Assembly (NCBI GenBank): GCA_937874195.1
Contig: CALNBM010000080.1
Location: 1-5,819, forward strand
Direction: 5' to 3'
Source of the DNA: an uncultured Clostridia bacterium
GTDB taxonomy: Bacteria; Bacillota; Clostridia; Christensenellales; UBA1242
Length of the DNA: 5,819 nt
Shown here: one piece after another, positions 1 through 5,622 of the stretch
Layout: each line of letters starts with the position of its first letter
Numbering within the stretch: position 1 is the first letter of the stretch
Made by a program: the position numbers and the translations under genes
Notes under the pieces: model-generated
The model's database searches: none
Seen by the model: only the letters and a program-made list of their open reading frames with translations
Told to the model about the DNA's origin: nothing

Positions 1-146
1 TTTTAGTATCTTTTTTAGGCTCTTTTATTAATTTTTCCGCTTGTGTTTTTTTTGCAGATGAGATTTATATTTAATGAGATTATTTTAAATTATCTAAGTT
101 TATTTAGGTTTGAAATAGTGTAAATTTGGCTAATATTAAAACAAGC

Positions 147-151
147 GGAGG
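147..151 (+). promoter_or_regulatory. Ribosome binding site of spoVAC
   Basis: GGAGG seven bases before the ATG at 159. It decides the start against an in-frame TTG at 126, which would add 11 residues and has no Shine-Dalgarno sequence. Confidence 0.85.
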
Positions 152-158
152 AAAACAA

Positions 159-605
159 ATGGACGCAGTTGAAAGAAATAAACAATATAATAAATATGTT
201 GAAGCAAAAACACCTCAAACTAAAAATTTCCCAACATTAATATATGCATATTTAGTGGGTGGATTTATTTGTATGATAGGTCAAGGGATATTTGATGCTA
301 TTGCTGCAATTTTTCCCACTATGGGTGTGGACGCTATAAACGCATGGATGCTAATAATTTTGATTTTTATGGCGAGTTTTTTAACAGGTATTGGAATTTA
401 TGATAAAATTGGCGTTTTTGCCGGAGCAGGTTCAATAGTACCTATCACAGGGTTTTCAAATTCAGTAACCAGCCCTGCAATAGAATTTAAAAAAGAGGGA
501 ATAACTTTTGGCTTATGCGCTAAAATGTTTACCGTTGCAGGTCCGGTGATTGTGAATGGTCTTATTGTTTCATTCATAGTAGGCATTATTTATTTATTTT
601 TATAA
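159..605 (+). CDS. spoVAC: Stage V sporulation protein AC (SpoVAC), DPA channel membrane subunit
   Basis: A 148-residue integral membrane protein of the SpoVAC/SpoVAEb family. In Bacillus this protein sits in the inner forespore membrane and is part of the SpoVA channel for Ca-DPA uptake in sporulation and release in germination; the Bacillus protein has been reported to behave as a mechanosensitive channel. The sequence shows a charged N-terminus, then hydrophobic segments near residues 27-50 (with LVGGFICMIGQ), 62-80 and 127-147. Between the last two lies the family signature FAGAGSIVPITGFSNS (87-102). The start is the ATG at 159 because GGAGG lies at 147-151, seven bases upstream; an in-frame TTG at 126 lacks such a site. 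Length matches the family (about 150). The stop codon at 603-605 abuts the ribosome binding site of spoVAD. It shares its core motifs with SpoVAE of this operon. Assignment is firm. Confidence 0.95.
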   Translation: MDAVERNKQYNKYVEAKTPQTKNFPTLIYAYLVGGFICMIGQGIFDAIAAIFPTMGVDAINAWMLIILIFMASFLTGIGIYDKIGVFAGAGSIVPITGFSNSVTSPAIEFKKEGITFGLCAKMFTVAGPVIVNGLIVSFIVGIIYLFL

Positions 606-614
606 AGGAGTTAT

Positions 615-1628
615 ATGAAAAAGAAAATTGGCAACCAAACAATAATTTTTCCCAGTAAACCATGCGTAATTGGATTTTATACAGTTGGAGGTATTAAGGA
701 AGGGAAGGGAAATCTTCAAGAGTATTTAGACTTTATTTTAGAAGATGATAATTTCGGCGAAAAAACTTTCGAAAAAGCCGAACGAAAAATACTAGAAGAA
801 ACAATGACAAAAGCAATAGAAAAATCAAAATTAAAACCAGAAGATATTGATATGCTTGTTGGAGGTGACCTATTAAATCAAATTGTAGCCTCAAGCTTTT
901 CTGCAAGAGAATTTAATACGAGTTTTTTAGGTTTATATGGAGCATGTAGCACAATGGCGGAAAGTATTGCTGTGGGTGCATGCTTAATAGATGGGCAGTT
1001 TTTTAAAAATGTATTATGTTCAACGGGCAGCCACTTTAGTTCAGCAGAACGGCAATATCGCTTTCCACTAGAACTTGGCAATCAACGCCCGCCTTGCAGT
1101 CAGTGGACGGTAACAGGAGCAGGTTCAACAGTACTTAGCGATAAAGGTAGTAAGATAAGAGTTGTGAGCAGTACTTTTGGAAAAGTAACTGATTATGGAA
1201 TAAAAGATGTAAATAATATGGGTGCAGCAATGGCACCAGCAGCCATGAGTTCGTTTGTTGCTCATTTTGAAGCGACTAACACTAAACCAAGTGATTATGA
1301 TTTAATATTAACTGGGGATTTAGGAAAACTTGGAAGTGAGATTTTTATTGACCTAATGGAAAATAAAAACTATAAAATGGGCGCAAATTATAGCGATTGC
1401 GGACACATGTTTTTTAAAAACAATCAAAAAACTTTTCAAGGCGCAAGCGGAAGTGGATGTAGTGCGATGGTGCTAAATTCTTATGTGTTTAAACAAATGC
1501 AAAAAGGAAAGTTTAAAAGAGTGTTGTTTGGTGCAACTGGTGCTCTTCTTAGTACTACAAGCAGTCAGCAAGGTGATTCTATACCGGGAATCTGCCATGT
1601 TGTTGAATTTGAAGGAGGGCATGAATAA
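615..1628 (+). CDS. spoVAD: Stage V sporulation protein AD (SpoVAD), DPA-binding thiolase-fold protein
   Basis: A 337-residue soluble protein, close to the usual length of about 338. In Bacillus, SpoVAD binds dipicolinic acid directly and works with the membrane subunits SpoVAC and SpoVAEb on the inner spore membrane. The fold is thiolase-like. The sequence shows the N-terminal family block (FPSKPCVIGFYTVGG), the stretch DMLVGGDLLNQI near 79-90, and LYGACSTMAESIAVGA around 107-122. Cys111 falls where thiolases carry the nucleophile, although SpoVAD is regarded as a binding protein rather than an enzyme. Further family blocks are PPCSQWTVTGAG (159-170), TGDLGKLG (233-240) and SDCGHMFF (260-267). 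The ATG at 615 follows GGAG at 607-610, with a rather short gap of four bases. The stop TAA shares its last A with the ATG of spoVAE. I see no truncation or frameshift. Confidence 0.97.
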   Translation: MKKKIGNQTIIFPSKPCVIGFYTVGGIKEGKGNLQEYLDFILEDDNFGEKTFEKAERKILEETMTKAIEKSKLKPEDIDMLVGGDLLNQIVASSFSAREFNTSFLGLYGACSTMAESIAVGACLIDGQFFKNVLCSTGSHFSSAERQYRFPLELGNQRPPCSQWTVTGAGSTVLSDKGSKIRVVSSTFGKVTDYGIKDVNNMGAAMAPAAMSSFVAHFEATNTKPSDYDLILTGDLGKLGSEIFIDLMENKNYKMGANYSDCGHMFFKNNQKTFQGASGSGCSAMVLNSYVFKQMQKGKFKRVLFGATGALLSTTSSQQGDSIPGICHVVEFEGGHE

Positions 1629-1996
1629 TGTTGTTAATGTATGTAAAAGTTTTTTTAGTTGGCGGATTTATATGTATGCTCGGTCAAATATTAATAATCA
1701 AAACTAAAATGACAAGTGCTAGGATTCTTGTTTCATTTGTTGTTGCAGGTGCAATTTTAGAAGGATTAGGATTATATGAACCACTTATAAATTTTGCTGC
1801 CGCTGGCGCAACTGTGCCCATAACTGGGTTTGGAAGAAACCTGGCAAAAGGCGTTATAGATGCAATTAAAGAAAAAAGTGCGCTTGGGATATTTTCGGGA
1901 GGTTTGACGGCAACTGCAGCAGGTGTGGCGGCGAGTGTGATTTTTGCATATATTTTTGCACTGATATTTAGTAGTAAATCTAAAAACACCAAATAA
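1628..1996 (+). CDS. spoVAE: Stage V sporulation protein AE (SpoVAEb type), DPA channel membrane subunit
   Basis: A 122-residue membrane protein, homologous to SpoVAC and the third essential subunit of the minimal SpoVA DPA channel. Hydrophobic segments lie near residues 5-24 (FLVGGFICMLGQ), 31-50 and 93-115; the family motif FAAAGATVPITGFGRNLAKG is at 56-75. The ATG at 1628 overlaps the spoVAD stop by one base (TAATG), and the strong site AAGGAGGG at 1612-1619 lies inside spoVAD at a good distance, so translation is probably coupled. An ATG at 1621 is nearer that site but opens another frame with no family match. A second in-frame ATG at 1637 is too far from it. This is the short Eb form (roughly 115-125 residues); no SpoVAEa is present in the window. 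Confidence 0.95.
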   Translation: MLLMYVKVFLVGGFICMLGQILIIKTKMTSARILVSFVVAGAILEGLGLYEPLINFAAAGATVPITGFGRNLAKGVIDAIKEKSALGIFSGGLTATAAGVAASVIFAYIFALIFSSKSKNTK

Positions 1997-2114
1997 CTTA
2001 CGCAACATAATATGTGACAACATGCTGTGAACTCTAATTAGTAAACATAATAAATTATGGTTTTATTTTATTTATAAAGCGGTTTTTTTAGCGTCCACAA
2101 TGTTGGTGTAAGTT
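1995..2114. repeat. Long-range inverted repeat framing the spoVAE-yunB spacer
   Basis: AACTTAC-gc-AACAT at 1995-2008 is complementary to ATGTT-ggt-GTAAGTT at 2100-2114, with a small internal mismatch. A second left arm, CAACAT-gc-TGTG at 2018-2029, is complementary to CACAATGTTG at 2096-2105. Both left arms compete for the ATGTT at 2100-2104. The pairing is seen directly; whether it forms in RNA or DNA is not known. Possible readings are a structured 3' end of the spoVA transcript, a decayed element, or chance in AT-rich sequence. Confidence 0.35.
2043..2073 (+). terminator. Weak AT-rich terminator-like hairpin after spoVAE
   Basis: AAACATAAT (2043-2051) can pair with ATTATGGTTT (2054-2063) if one G is bulged, and the T-rich stretch 2061-2073 follows. 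The stem has almost no G-C pairs, so this is only a candidate for the end of the spoVA transcript. No stronger terminator is visible between spoVAE and yunB. Confidence 0.3.
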
Positions 2115-2125
2115 TATAATTCTAG

Positions 2126-2155
2126 GTTATAAGAGAAATATTTGTACCATATAAT
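2126..2155 (+). promoter_or_regulatory. Candidate sigma-E promoter of yunB
   Basis: GTTATAAG at 2126-2133 and CATATAAT at 2148-2155 are 14 bases apart. Against the Bacillus sigma-E consensus (about GKCATATT, 13-15 bases, CATACAAT) the -10 box matches 7 of 8 positions and the -35 box 5 of 8. Bacillus yunB is in the sigma-E (mother cell) regulon, so the context fits. The predicted transcription start would fall at about 2161-2162, on top of the yunB ATG. Confidence 0.55.
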
Positions 2156-2160
2156 TTTAT

Positions 2161-2814
2161 ATGGACAAGTATAATTTTTTTAATAAAATAAAAAAGTGGC
2201 TAATCTTTTTGTTGATTTGCACTATTATTATAGGCATGTATGCAATTTTAGTTAATCCGATACTTGTTAATACTATAAGATTTGAGGCAACAAGGTTAAC
2301 ATCTTCGGCTGTTAATAATGCAATAAATAAAGCAATTTCAGAAAATGTTATTTATAACGATATAATAAATGTTACTTATTCAAACAATGGGAAAATAAAT
2401 TTAATTCAAGCTAAAACCTTAGAGATTAATAGGATAAGTAATATTATTGCTTTAACAACCGAAAGCAATATTGTGAAATATGGAAATGATGGCGTGCTAG
2501 TTCCTCTGGGAAGTTTTTTAGGAATATCTGTGTTAAGTGGGATGGGGCCAAAAATCAATGTTAAAGCAATACCCATTGGAAATGTAATTTGTTCGTTTAC
2601 ATCTAAATTTGAAAGTGCGGGTATAAACCAAACACTACATAAAATATATGTTACTGTTGATGCAACGGTGGGTTTTGTTATTCCATTTTACAACAATTTA
2701 TTTTCCACTAAACAACAAGTTTTAATTTGTGAAAATATATTTATAGGCGAGGTGCCAGAAGTTTATTTTAGTTCTAACCATTTGCAATCGTTGTTAAACT
2801 TTGTGCCAAATTAA
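2161..2814 (+). CDS. yunB: Sporulation protein YunB
   Basis: A 217-residue protein of the YunB family (Spore_YunB). Bacillus yunB is transcribed by sigma-E in the mother cell and is needed for efficient sporulation; its molecular role is not settled. The sequence shows a short basic N-terminus, one transmembrane segment near residues 13-32, then an extracytoplasmic-type domain. Family blocks are VPLGSFLGISVLSGMGPKI (114-132), PIGNVICSFTSKFESAGINQT (138-158), HKIYVTVDATVGFVIPFY (160-177) and EVPEVYF (197-203). It is somewhat shorter than the Bacillus protein (about 250). The ATG at 2161 is chosen because an in-frame stop at 2152-2154 excludes anything further upstream and the next Met (residue 26) would cut the membrane segment. 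No Shine-Dalgarno sequence precedes it, which is unusual here. It is separated from spoVAE by 164 bases and probably has its own promoter. Confidence 0.92.
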   Translation: MDKYNFFNKIKKWLIFLLICTIIIGMYAILVNPILVNTIRFEATRLTSSAVNNAINKAISENVIYNDIINVTYSNNGKINLIQAKTLEINRISNIIALTTESNIVKYGNDGVLVPLGSFLGISVLSGMGPKINVKAIPIGNVICSFTSKFESAGINQTLHKIYVTVDATVGFVIPFYNNLFSTKQQVLICENIFIGEVPEVYFSSNHLQSLLNFVPN

Positions 2815-2875
2815 ATTTAAACTAAAATTAATGCAAATTTGCAAAAAATTATTAAGATTGTTTCATATTTCCTGC

Positions 2876-2947
2876 ATAAAGCTAACAAGTGTTTATCGCC
2901 ATTTTCAACTATATACTTACTTTTTCTTGGCTTTTTTCATTCCATTT
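2876..2947. repeat. Tandem repeat unit, copy 1
   Basis: First of two direct copies of a unit of about 72 bases in the spacer after yunB. It begins with ATAAAGCTAA and ends with CATTCCATTT. Inside it, AAAGC (2878-2882) plus CAAG (2886-2889) can pair with CTTGGCTTT (2926-2934), followed by more T residues, which gives a terminator-like stem with a long loop. A partial further copy (TTTCATATTTCC at 2861-2872) may precede it. No protein family is recognised in it. Confidence 0.8.
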
Positions 2948-2954
2948 TTTCTAT

Positions 2955-3027
2955 ATAAAGCTAAAAAGTGTTACCGCCATTTCAACTATATACTTATTTT
3001 TTACTTGGCTTTTTTTTCATTCCATTT
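2955..3027. repeat. Tandem repeat unit, copy 2
   Basis: Second copy, offset by 79-80 bases from the first. By eye it differs from copy 1 by three substitutions and a few small insertions or deletions, mostly in T-runs. The AAAGC (2957-2961) and GCTTT (3008-3012) arms are kept, with a run of eight T residues at 3010-3017. The stem is weaker than in copy 1 because CAAG has become AAAG. Confidence 0.8.
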
Positions 3028-3038
3028 AAAAAAAGTTT

Positions 3039-3075
3039 AAAAAAAAATAAGTGTAACACCGTTTAATTTTTTTTT
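3039..3075. terminator. A-tract/T-tract hairpin before the desulfurase promoter
   Basis: Nine A residues and a T (3039-3048) are fully complementary to ATTTTTTTTT (3066-3075). The centre carries GTGTAACAC (3051-3059), itself an inverted repeat around one A. The structure has T-runs usable on either strand, so it could end transcripts coming from yunB. The stem is nearly all A-T, which lowers confidence. Together with the two repeat copies it fills most of the 334-base stretch between yunB and the next gene, where I see no gene. Confidence 0.4.
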
Positions 3076-3100
3076 ATAATGATTTAAAACTTTTAAAATG

Positions 3101-3129
3101 TTTACAATAAATAATTAATATGTTATCAT
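3101..3129 (+). promoter_or_regulatory. Sigma-A promoter of the desulfurase-thiI operon
   Basis: TTTACA at 3101-3106 and TATCAT at 3124-3129 are 17 bases apart; each box matches the housekeeping consensus at 5 of 6 positions. TGT directly before the -10 box gives an extended -10 (TGn). The predicted start near 3136 leaves a leader of only about 13 bases. Confidence 0.65.
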
Positions 3130-3148
3130 TTCAAAAAGGTTTTTAATT

Positions 3149-4300
3149 ATGATATTTTTTGATAATGCTAGTACAACTAAGCCCGATGAAGTAGCGTTGT
3201 CTATATTTGAAAAAACAAATATAGATGCTTTTTATAATGCAAGTTCTCTATATAAAGTGGGAGTGCAAAACAAAAAAAAACTTGAACAAATTAAACATAA
3301 CACTTTATCTTTATTAAATGCAAATTTGCACGATAATTTTATTTTCACAAGCGGTGCAACCGAAGCAAATAATATTATCATTAAAGGTATAGTGAGAAAT
3401 AAAAATTCAAAATTAATTTTTTCATCTGCAGAACATCCTTCTGTTTATAACTGTGCAAAAGAATTAGAGAGCCAAGGTTATAATGTGGTTTTCTTACCAC
3501 TGACCAAAGCAGGGATAGTGGATGAAAATATTTTTTCAAAAGAGGTTGACATAAACACTGCGTTTATATCAATTATTCATGTAAGCAATGAAACGGGCGC
3601 AGTAAACGATATTAAAAAATTAGTGAAACATGCAAAATCAATAAATCCAAATGTTATATTTCATAGCGATGGTGTTCAAGCGTTTGGAAAAATTGAAGTG
3701 AATATTAGAAACCTTAATGTTGATGCTTACACTATTAGTGCACATAAAATTTATGGACTAAAAGGAATCGGTGGCTTTTATATTAAAAATAATATTAATT
3801 TAAAACCGCTTATCCACGGTGGCGGACAACAAGAAAATTTTAGAAGTGGCACGGAAAATTTTGCTGCTATATGCAGTTTTGAACATACTGTTACAGAGGC
3901 AATTTCTAATCAAGCGATAAGATATAAAAAAGCATTGGATGTTTGCAACCATTTTAAATCAAAAATACAACAGGCTTTGCCAAACACAATTTTAATAAGC
4001 GGGGAAGACTGCTCGCCTTATATAATAACGCTTGCTTTTCCACCTGTTAAATCGGAAACATTAGTTTATTTATTAGACGAAAAAGGATTTTTGATAGGTA
4101 ATGGCTCAGCATGTTCAAGTAAGAATAAAGGCAATAGAGTGTTAAACAATATGGGTATAACAGCGAATATTATAGACAGTTCTATTAGAATAAGTATTTC
4201 AAAAAACACAACCAAAAAGGAAGTGGATGCGTTGGTAATTGCATTGAAAGAGTGCGTGGAAAGTTATATGTCAAAAATTAAAATAACACAAAAGGTATAA
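3149..4300 (+). CDS. nifS: Cysteine desulfurase (NifS/IscS class), ThiI partner
   Basis: A 383-residue pyridoxal-phosphate enzyme of the class V aminotransferase fold. It converts cysteine to alanine and holds the sulfur as a persulfide for transfer. Visible landmarks are FFDNASTTKP (3-12), SGATEANN (68-75), AEHPSV (94-99, with the cofactor-stacking His96), HSDGVQ (172-177, Asp174 and Gln177 near the cofactor), SAHKIYG (197-203, with Lys200 as the cofactor lysine), GGGQQENFRSGTEN (224-237) and GSACSS (319-324, with Cys322 as the catalytic cysteine). Length fits the family (about 380-400). The ATG at 3149 follows AAAAGG at 3134-3139. The next gene, thiI, starts five bases after its stop; this pairing parallels Bacillus nifZ-thiI, where the desulfurase is the dedicated sulfur donor of ThiI. 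The symbol nifS is used at class level. No iscU-type scaffold lies beside it, so general Fe-S assembly is less likely its main task. Confidence 0.94.
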   Translation: MIFFDNASTTKPDEVALSIFEKTNIDAFYNASSLYKVGVQNKKKLEQIKHNTLSLLNANLHDNFIFTSGATEANNIIIKGIVRNKNSKLIFSSAEHPSVYNCAKELESQGYNVVFLPLTKAGIVDENIFSKEVDINTAFISIIHVSNETGAVNDIKKLVKHAKSINPNVIFHSDGVQAFGKIEVNIRNLNVDAYTISAHKIYGLKGIGGFYIKNNINLKPLIHGGGQQENFRSGTENFAAICSFEHTVTEAISNQAIRYKKALDVCNHFKSKIQQALPNTILISGEDCSPYIITLAFPPVKSETLVYLLDEKGFLIGNGSACSSKNKGNRVLNNMGITANIIDSSIRISISKNTTKKEVDALVIALKECVESYMSKIKITQKV

Positions 4301-4305
4301 AACTC

Positions 4306-5463
4306 ATGGAAAAAGTTATATTAATTCGGTTTGGAGAACTTTTTTTAAAAGGAAAAAATCGTGGCGCTTTCGAGCGAAAGTTAGTAAATAATATTAATGA
4401 AAAATTACAAGAGTTTAGTGTTAAAGCAGTTAATGTTGGTTCAAGATATATGGTATCAAATTATGTTATGGACCATGAAAACATTATTATTGAAAAATTA
4501 AAAACTGTATTTGGCATACATTCTTTAAGTCCGTCTATAATGTTAAATAATAATTATAATGAAATTTTAGATTATATTAAAAGTATCAAAATTTCCTCTA
4601 ACACTTTTAGAGTAACAGTAAATAGAGCAGATAAACGTTTTCCTTTAAATTCTAATAAGTTATCAGAAGTGCTTGGAGCAGAAATTTTAAAAGGGAATAG
4701 CGGTATAACTGTTAATCTTCATAATCCTCAAACAGAAGTTTTTATTGATATAAGAGAAAATAATAAAACTTTTATATTTTATAACATAATTGAAGGCGAA
4801 CGTGGAATTCCACTTGGTATGGGTGGAAAGGGACTACTTTTACTGTCGGGAGGAATTGATAGTCCAGTTGCAGGATATTTAATAGCCAAAAGAGGTATGC
4901 AGTTGCAGGCACTTCATTTTCATAGTTATCCGTACACAAGCGAACAAGCAAAAGAAAAAGTGATTACACTTGCTAAACATTTAAGCGAGTATGTAGGACC
5001 TATTAAACTTCATTTTGTGAAATTCACTGCAATTCAAGAGGCAATACATAAACATTGCAGAAGCGAATATATGATAACTATCATGCGGAGAATTATGTTA
5101 CAAATTGCAGAAAAGGTCGCAAAAGATAATCATATCAATGCATTAATTAGCGGAGAAAGTTTAGGGCAAGTTGCAAGTCAAACAATAGAAAGCATAACTG
5201 TAACAAATAATGTTGTTAAAGAACTACCTGTGCTTAGACCGCTAATCGCAATGGACAAAGAAGAAATAACTGCAGTTGCTAAAAAAATTAATACTTTTAA
5301 AACATCTATTTTACCTTATGAAGATTGTTGTACGGTATTTCTACCTAAACACCCACTTATTAAACCAAAATTAGAAAAAGTTGAAAATGAAGAATTACGG
5401 ATTTTAAACATAGTTGAACTTATTAATGTAGCTATGCAAAACATTGAAACATTAATTGTTTAG
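4306..5463 (+). CDS. thiI: tRNA 4-thiouridine synthase ThiI (no rhodanese domain)
   Basis: A 385-residue tRNA sulfurtransferase. It adenylates uridine 8 of tRNA and replaces the oxygen with sulfur received from the desulfurase; in some bacteria it also supplies sulfur for the thiamine thiazole. Layout: an N-terminal ferredoxin-like part (about 1-70, starting with LIRFGELFLKGKNRGAFE), a THUMP RNA-binding domain (about 70-165), then the PP-loop ATP pyrophosphatase domain with SGGIDSP at 181-187. The C-terminal motif PYEDCCTVFLPKHP (337-350) carries Cys341-Cys342, one of which probably matches the catalytic Cys344 of the E. coli enzyme. The protein ends soon after, so the C-terminal rhodanese domain of the enterobacterial form is absent, as is usual in Firmicutes. 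The ATG at 4306 uses AAAGG inside the end of the desulfurase gene (4291-4295). The two genes form one operon. Confidence 0.96.
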   Translation: MEKVILIRFGELFLKGKNRGAFERKLVNNINEKLQEFSVKAVNVGSRYMVSNYVMDHENIIIEKLKTVFGIHSLSPSIMLNNNYNEILDYIKSIKISSNTFRVTVNRADKRFPLNSNKLSEVLGAEILKGNSGITVNLHNPQTEVFIDIRENNKTFIFYNIIEGERGIPLGMGGKGLLLLSGGIDSPVAGYLIAKRGMQLQALHFHSYPYTSEQAKEKVITLAKHLSEYVGPIKLHFVKFTAIQEAIHKHCRSEYMITIMRRIMLQIAEKVAKDNHINALISGESLGQVASQTIESITVTNNVVKELPVLRPLIAMDKEEITAVAKKINTFKTSILPYEDCCTVFLPKHPLIKPKLEKVENEELRILNIVELINVAMQNIETLIV

Positions 5464-5497
5464 GTAATTAAACGACAAAAAACATTAAAAATGTTTT

Positions 5498-5525
5498 AAA
5501 AACATGGTGTAACACTTGTTTTTTT
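5498..5525 (+). terminator. Intrinsic terminator after thiI
   Basis: AAAAACA (5498-5504) pairs with TGTTTTT (5517-5523) and GGTG (5506-5509) with CACT (5513-5516, including one G-T pair) around the loop TAA, with T5505 bulged. A run of T residues continues to 5525. A second small hairpin just upstream (AAAACATT 5479-5486 with AATGTTTT 5490-5497, loop AAA) could compete or add to it. It ends the desulfurase-thiI operon and overlaps the -35 box of the rimP promoter. Confidence 0.6.
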
Positions 5526-5544
5526 ATGATAAGTGTGATAATAT
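5516..5544 (+). promoter_or_regulatory. Candidate sigma-A promoter of rimP
   Basis: TTGTTT at 5516-5521 and TAATAT at 5539-5544 are 17 bases apart, with TGA directly before the -10 box (extended -10). A shifted perfect TATAAT sits at 5542-5547, 17 bases from a plain T-run. Predicted start is near 5551. ACACTT (5512-5517) and AAGTGT (5531-5536) form an inverted repeat across the -35 box and part of the spacer. Confidence 0.5.
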
Positions 5545-5571
5545 AATATTGCTAATTAATATTGACTTTTG

Positions 5572-5602
5572 GAGTGAGGCAAAATGTCTCACTCTTAATT
5601 TT
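5572..5602 (+). promoter_or_regulatory. Terminator-like leader hairpin before rimP (possible attenuator)
   Basis: GAGTGAG at 5572-5578 is a perfect complement of CTCACTC at 5588-5594. A G-T and a C-G pair can extend the stem to nine pairs around the loop AAAAT. The stem is followed by TTAATTTT (5595-5602), so it resembles an intrinsic terminator placed inside the leader, ahead of the rimP start at 5623. It could attenuate transcription of rimP and the genes after it, or stabilise the leader. No antiterminator is obvious. Confidence 0.5.
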
Positions 5603-5622
5603 GAAAAAGGGAAGTAAGTTTT

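Noticed and set aside
1..67. Lys-rich reading frame on the minus strand leaving the window at base 1
   Set aside because: The residues look protein-like, but the frame has a stop at 65-67 and no ATG, GTG or TTG after it inside the window, so no start can be shown.
1..74. Possible C-terminal tail of an upstream gene on the plus strand (23 codons, ending at TAA 72-74)
   Set aside because: The frame is dominated by Phe from T-runs and I recognise no family; too little is visible to call a gene.
81..138. Sigma-G-like -10 boxes (TATTTTA at 81-87, AATATTA at 132-138) before spoVAC
   Set aside because: Neither has an acceptable -35 box at 17-18 bases; the second would also start RNA inside the ribosome binding site.
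1483..1707. Frame overlapping the spoVAD end and spoVAE start, with an ATG at 1621 close to the strong ribosome binding site
   Set aside because: Its product matches no family, while the ATG at 1628 in the other frame gives a full SpoVAE with correct spacing.
2801..3040. Open frame of 79 codons running from the end of yunB through the two repeat copies
   Set aside because: It overlaps yunB, has no ribosome binding site, is extremely rich in Phe, Leu and Tyr because of T-runs, and the two copies differ by indels that shift the frame in the middle. It matches no family I know.
2831..3330. The perfect 12-base palindrome TGCAAATTTGCA occurs twice (2832-2843 after yunB and 3319-3330 inside the desulfurase gene)
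   Set aside because: In AT-rich sequence of this length a few repeated 12-mers are expected by chance, and one copy is ordinary coding sequence.
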